DNA of 64,000 nucleotides, taken from Sporosarcina jeotgali (GTDB lineage: Bacteria; Bacillota; Bacilli; Bacillales_A; Planococcaceae). Below, piece by piece: positions 62,385 through 64,000 of this stretch. Under the pieces are notes generated by a model. It made no database searches and was not told the DNA's origin. It was given only the letters and a program-made list of their open reading frames with translations. The position numbers and the translations under genes are program-made. Position 1 is the stretch's first letter, and every line of letters begins with the position of its first letter. The stretch lies in the NCBI RefSeq assembly GCF_033304595.1, contig NZ_CP116341.1, forward strand, positions 1,593,001 to 1,657,000, read 5' to 3'.

Positions 62385-64000
62385 ACTGTTTCCTCCTTGA
62401 CGGCTATCTCCTGATGCACCTTTTGAAACCATTGTTTCAGCTCCTGGTAAGGGGCATACAGCATCCGTTCTTCCATTTCAATCTGTCTCTTCCGTTCCTT
62501 GTAAGCAGGTGCTTCGGCAAGATCGCGTTTGCCTGCCGTTGGTTCGATTATAACAACACCATTCTCTATCTTAACAAATCCTAAATCAAAAAACACTTTC
62601 GACATGAAATAAATCGTGTCTAATTTCCAACCTTTGTGTTTTGCAAGCTGCTCTGCTTGTTTATCCAAATCGAACGTACCCCGTTTTTTCAAGAAGCTGA
62701 AGTACCATCCGAACTCTTTACGATCCGGAATACCGTCAAAATAACGCGAGTCCGGTGCATAGAAGTGAGCATATATTCTGCCAGGATTGTATTCACTCAG
62801 TAATGACTCAAGCTGTTCCTGCTGTTCAGGCATATCGAGTAACACAATGTGTTCAATGGCCGGATCTGCCTGCCGTTCATCATATAAAACGATGTCGCTG
62901 CCTTGTAGAATCGGGAGGAAGTGCGCTTTCGTTTGCGGCTGGAATGCAATATAAAGTGCATTGTCCTTCGGAATTGTGTGAATCCAGCGAAGCGGATCCC
63001 GAATTCCCCTTAAGTCGAATACTTGCCGCTCATCAGAACGGATATCTTGAAGGAGAATTTGCGGCTTTTTAAAATTATTCCACTCATTCACTTGCAAGTC
63101 CCCTGTCACCATCAGCGACATGCCGTGTGTCATTTCATCTGCAAGTTCACCGGATCCGAAACTGATGGCATCCAGTTTACTTGCCCCATCTTCCAGCTCA
63201 AGTTTCAAATGATTTTTGGCAGCGCCGATTTTTCTAATGGACCCGACTGTGATCTGTTCAATCATATACATCGGTTTCGGGAATGCCATTCCAAATGGAC
63301 GCAGCTGTTCCAAAGATTCCAATACGTCCACTTCAATTTCATCGATTGTCAGAGGAACGTCAATTTGAACAGTAGCGATAAGTTGTTCATCTGTTAATAC
63401 TTGAATCGCCTGCTCGTTAAGACGATCACGTAACGCCTCGACATCTGATAGGGCAAGTGTCATCCCGGCAGCCATTGCGTGGCCGCCGAAATGCGGAAGC
63501 AGTTCTTTGTTTTTTGACAGTTCCTGATACAGGTCAAATCCTTCGATACTGCGTGCAGATCCTTTCGCTGTTTCTGCGGCAGGGTCAATGGCTAATACAA
63601 TGGACGGCCTATGGAACCTCTCCGTTAATCGAGAAGCAACGATTCCGATGACGCCTGGATTCCATCCTTCTTTCGCAAGAACAAACACATGCGGAATAGT
63701 TGAGCCGTATTGTTCTTCAATCATGGTGAGCGCTTCTTCTGTAATCCCATTGACGAGTGCTTGACGCTCTTTGTTAAGGCGATCCAGCTCGTTTGCAATT
63801 CCTGTTGCGACTGCACTATCCTCTGCTTTTAATAGTTCGACAGCAGGATCTGCATCCCCTAAACGGCCGGGTGCATTCAGACGCGGTCCAACCATGAAAC
63901 CAAGTGTCTCTTCTGTAAATTGACGCTGCTCAGTTCCGCCGATTTTAGCAAGCGCTTGAATTCCCGGACGGCTTGACATGCGAAGCCGGCGAATGCCTTC
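62375..64000 (-). CDS. recJ: Single-strand exonuclease RecJ, 3' part
   Basis: RecJ degrades single-stranded DNA 5'-3' in recombination and mismatch repair. The gene is cut by the right edge. The frame stays open to 64000 (codons reading EGIRRLR before the internal Met at 63979), so that Met is not the start; the DHH catalytic half is mostly outside. The visible about 541 residues begin in the DHH domain with [11 protein letters not shown], then the DHHA1 domain ([27 protein letters not shown]), an OB-fold ([12 protein letters not shown]) and the long C-terminal domain of Bacillales RecJ. It overlaps apt by 10 bp. Confidence 0.93.
   Translation of the reverse strand, partial: EGIRRLRMSSRPGIQALAKIGGTEQRQFTEETLGFMVGPRLNAPGRLGDADPAVELLKAEDSAVATGIANELDRLNKERQALVNGITEEALTMIEEQYGSTIPHVFVLAKEGWNPGVIGIVASRLTERFHRPSIVLAIDPAAETAKGSARSIEGFDLYQELSKNKELLPHFGGHAMAAGMTLALSDVEALRDRLNEQAIQVLTDEQLIATVQIDVPLTIDEIEVDVLESLEQLRPFGMAFPKPMYMIEQITVGSIRKIGAAKNHLKLELEDGASKLDAISFGSGELADEMTHGMSLMVTGDLQVNEWNNFKKPQILLQDIRSDERQVFDLRGIRDPLRWIHTIPKDNALYIAFQPQTKAHFLPILQGSDIVLYDERQADPAIEHIVLLDMPEQQEQLESLLSEYNPGRIYAHFYAPDSRYFDGIPDRKEFGWYFSFLKKRGTFDLDKQAEQLAKHKGWKLDTIYFMSKVFFDLGFVKIENGVVIIEPTAGKRDLAEAPAYKERKRQIEMEERMLYAPYQELKQWFQKVHQEIAVKEETVWT

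Noticed and set aside
63979-64000. RecJ start at the Met near the window edge
   Set aside because: The frame continues open to the edge with RecJ-like residues, and about 240 N-terminal residues of the family are missing.

Overview
The window is bacterial chromosome of a low-GC Gram-positive rod. Gene order matches Bacillus subtilis over long stretches: recJ-apt-relA-dtd-yrvJ-hisS-aspS-6S RNA-yrvM, then ypjP-thyA-dfrA and degV/ypmR/ypmS/msrA/msrB/yozE, with odhA-odhB. AGGAGG-type ribosome sites, T-box control of hisS-aspS and SigA/ECF-type promoters agree. The protein set and the unusual 20-bp repeats suggest Bacillales, probably family Planococcaceae (a Sporosarcina-like genus). That genus call is inference.

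Layout. 1-2040: a 20-bp tandem array interrupted by an ISL3-family insertion sequence with a frameshifted transposase. 2.1-7.4 kb: SEC-C protein, diguanylate cyclase, patatin lipase, an apparent stand-alone structured RNA and an MFS exporter. 7.4-11.1 kb: small protein, ABC-F ATPase, lipoprotein, cold-shock protein with a hairpin leader, DUF1033 protein. 11.2-16.2 kb: xpaC-telA facing a MoxR ATPase/VWA pair. 16.3-20.4 kb: odhAB. 20.6-27.5 kb: MurG, MATE pump, CAP protein, CobW GTPase, Ctp protease, DeoD. 27.5-34 kb: YozE, MsrB/MsrA, YpmS, YpmR, DegV, hemolysin III, DHFR, thymidylate synthase, YpjP. 34-39.4 kb: a 25-residue membrane peptide, YpiP methyltransferase, bacilliredoxin, an unknown protein, CvfC, Uup/YfmR ABC-F. 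39.7-49.8 kb: peptide transporter, DUF1646 transporter, proline dehydrogenase, chemoreceptor, MarR regulator, lipid kinase, threonine deaminase, succinate-semialdehyde dehydrogenase. 50-52.1 kb: selD-mnmH. 52.4-52.9 kb: second 20-bp array. 52.9-64 kb: TcdA, 6S RNA, aspS, hisS with T-box, amidase, dtd, relA, apt and the 3' part of recJ.

Most genes are housekeeping or stress functions. SelD makes selenophosphate for MnmH to place selenium in tRNA wobble uridine. XpaC/TelA and MoxR/VWA probably act in envelope or toxic-anion stress. MsrA/MsrB and bacilliredoxin repair oxidised thiols and methionines. Thymidylate synthase and DHFR share folate chemistry.

The two strongest candidates for undescribed biology are the strictly phased 20-bp arrays, present at two loci, and the RNA at about 5883-6160. 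That RNA has its own consensus promoter, a terminator and a long 5'-3' closing helix, but no associated open reading frame.
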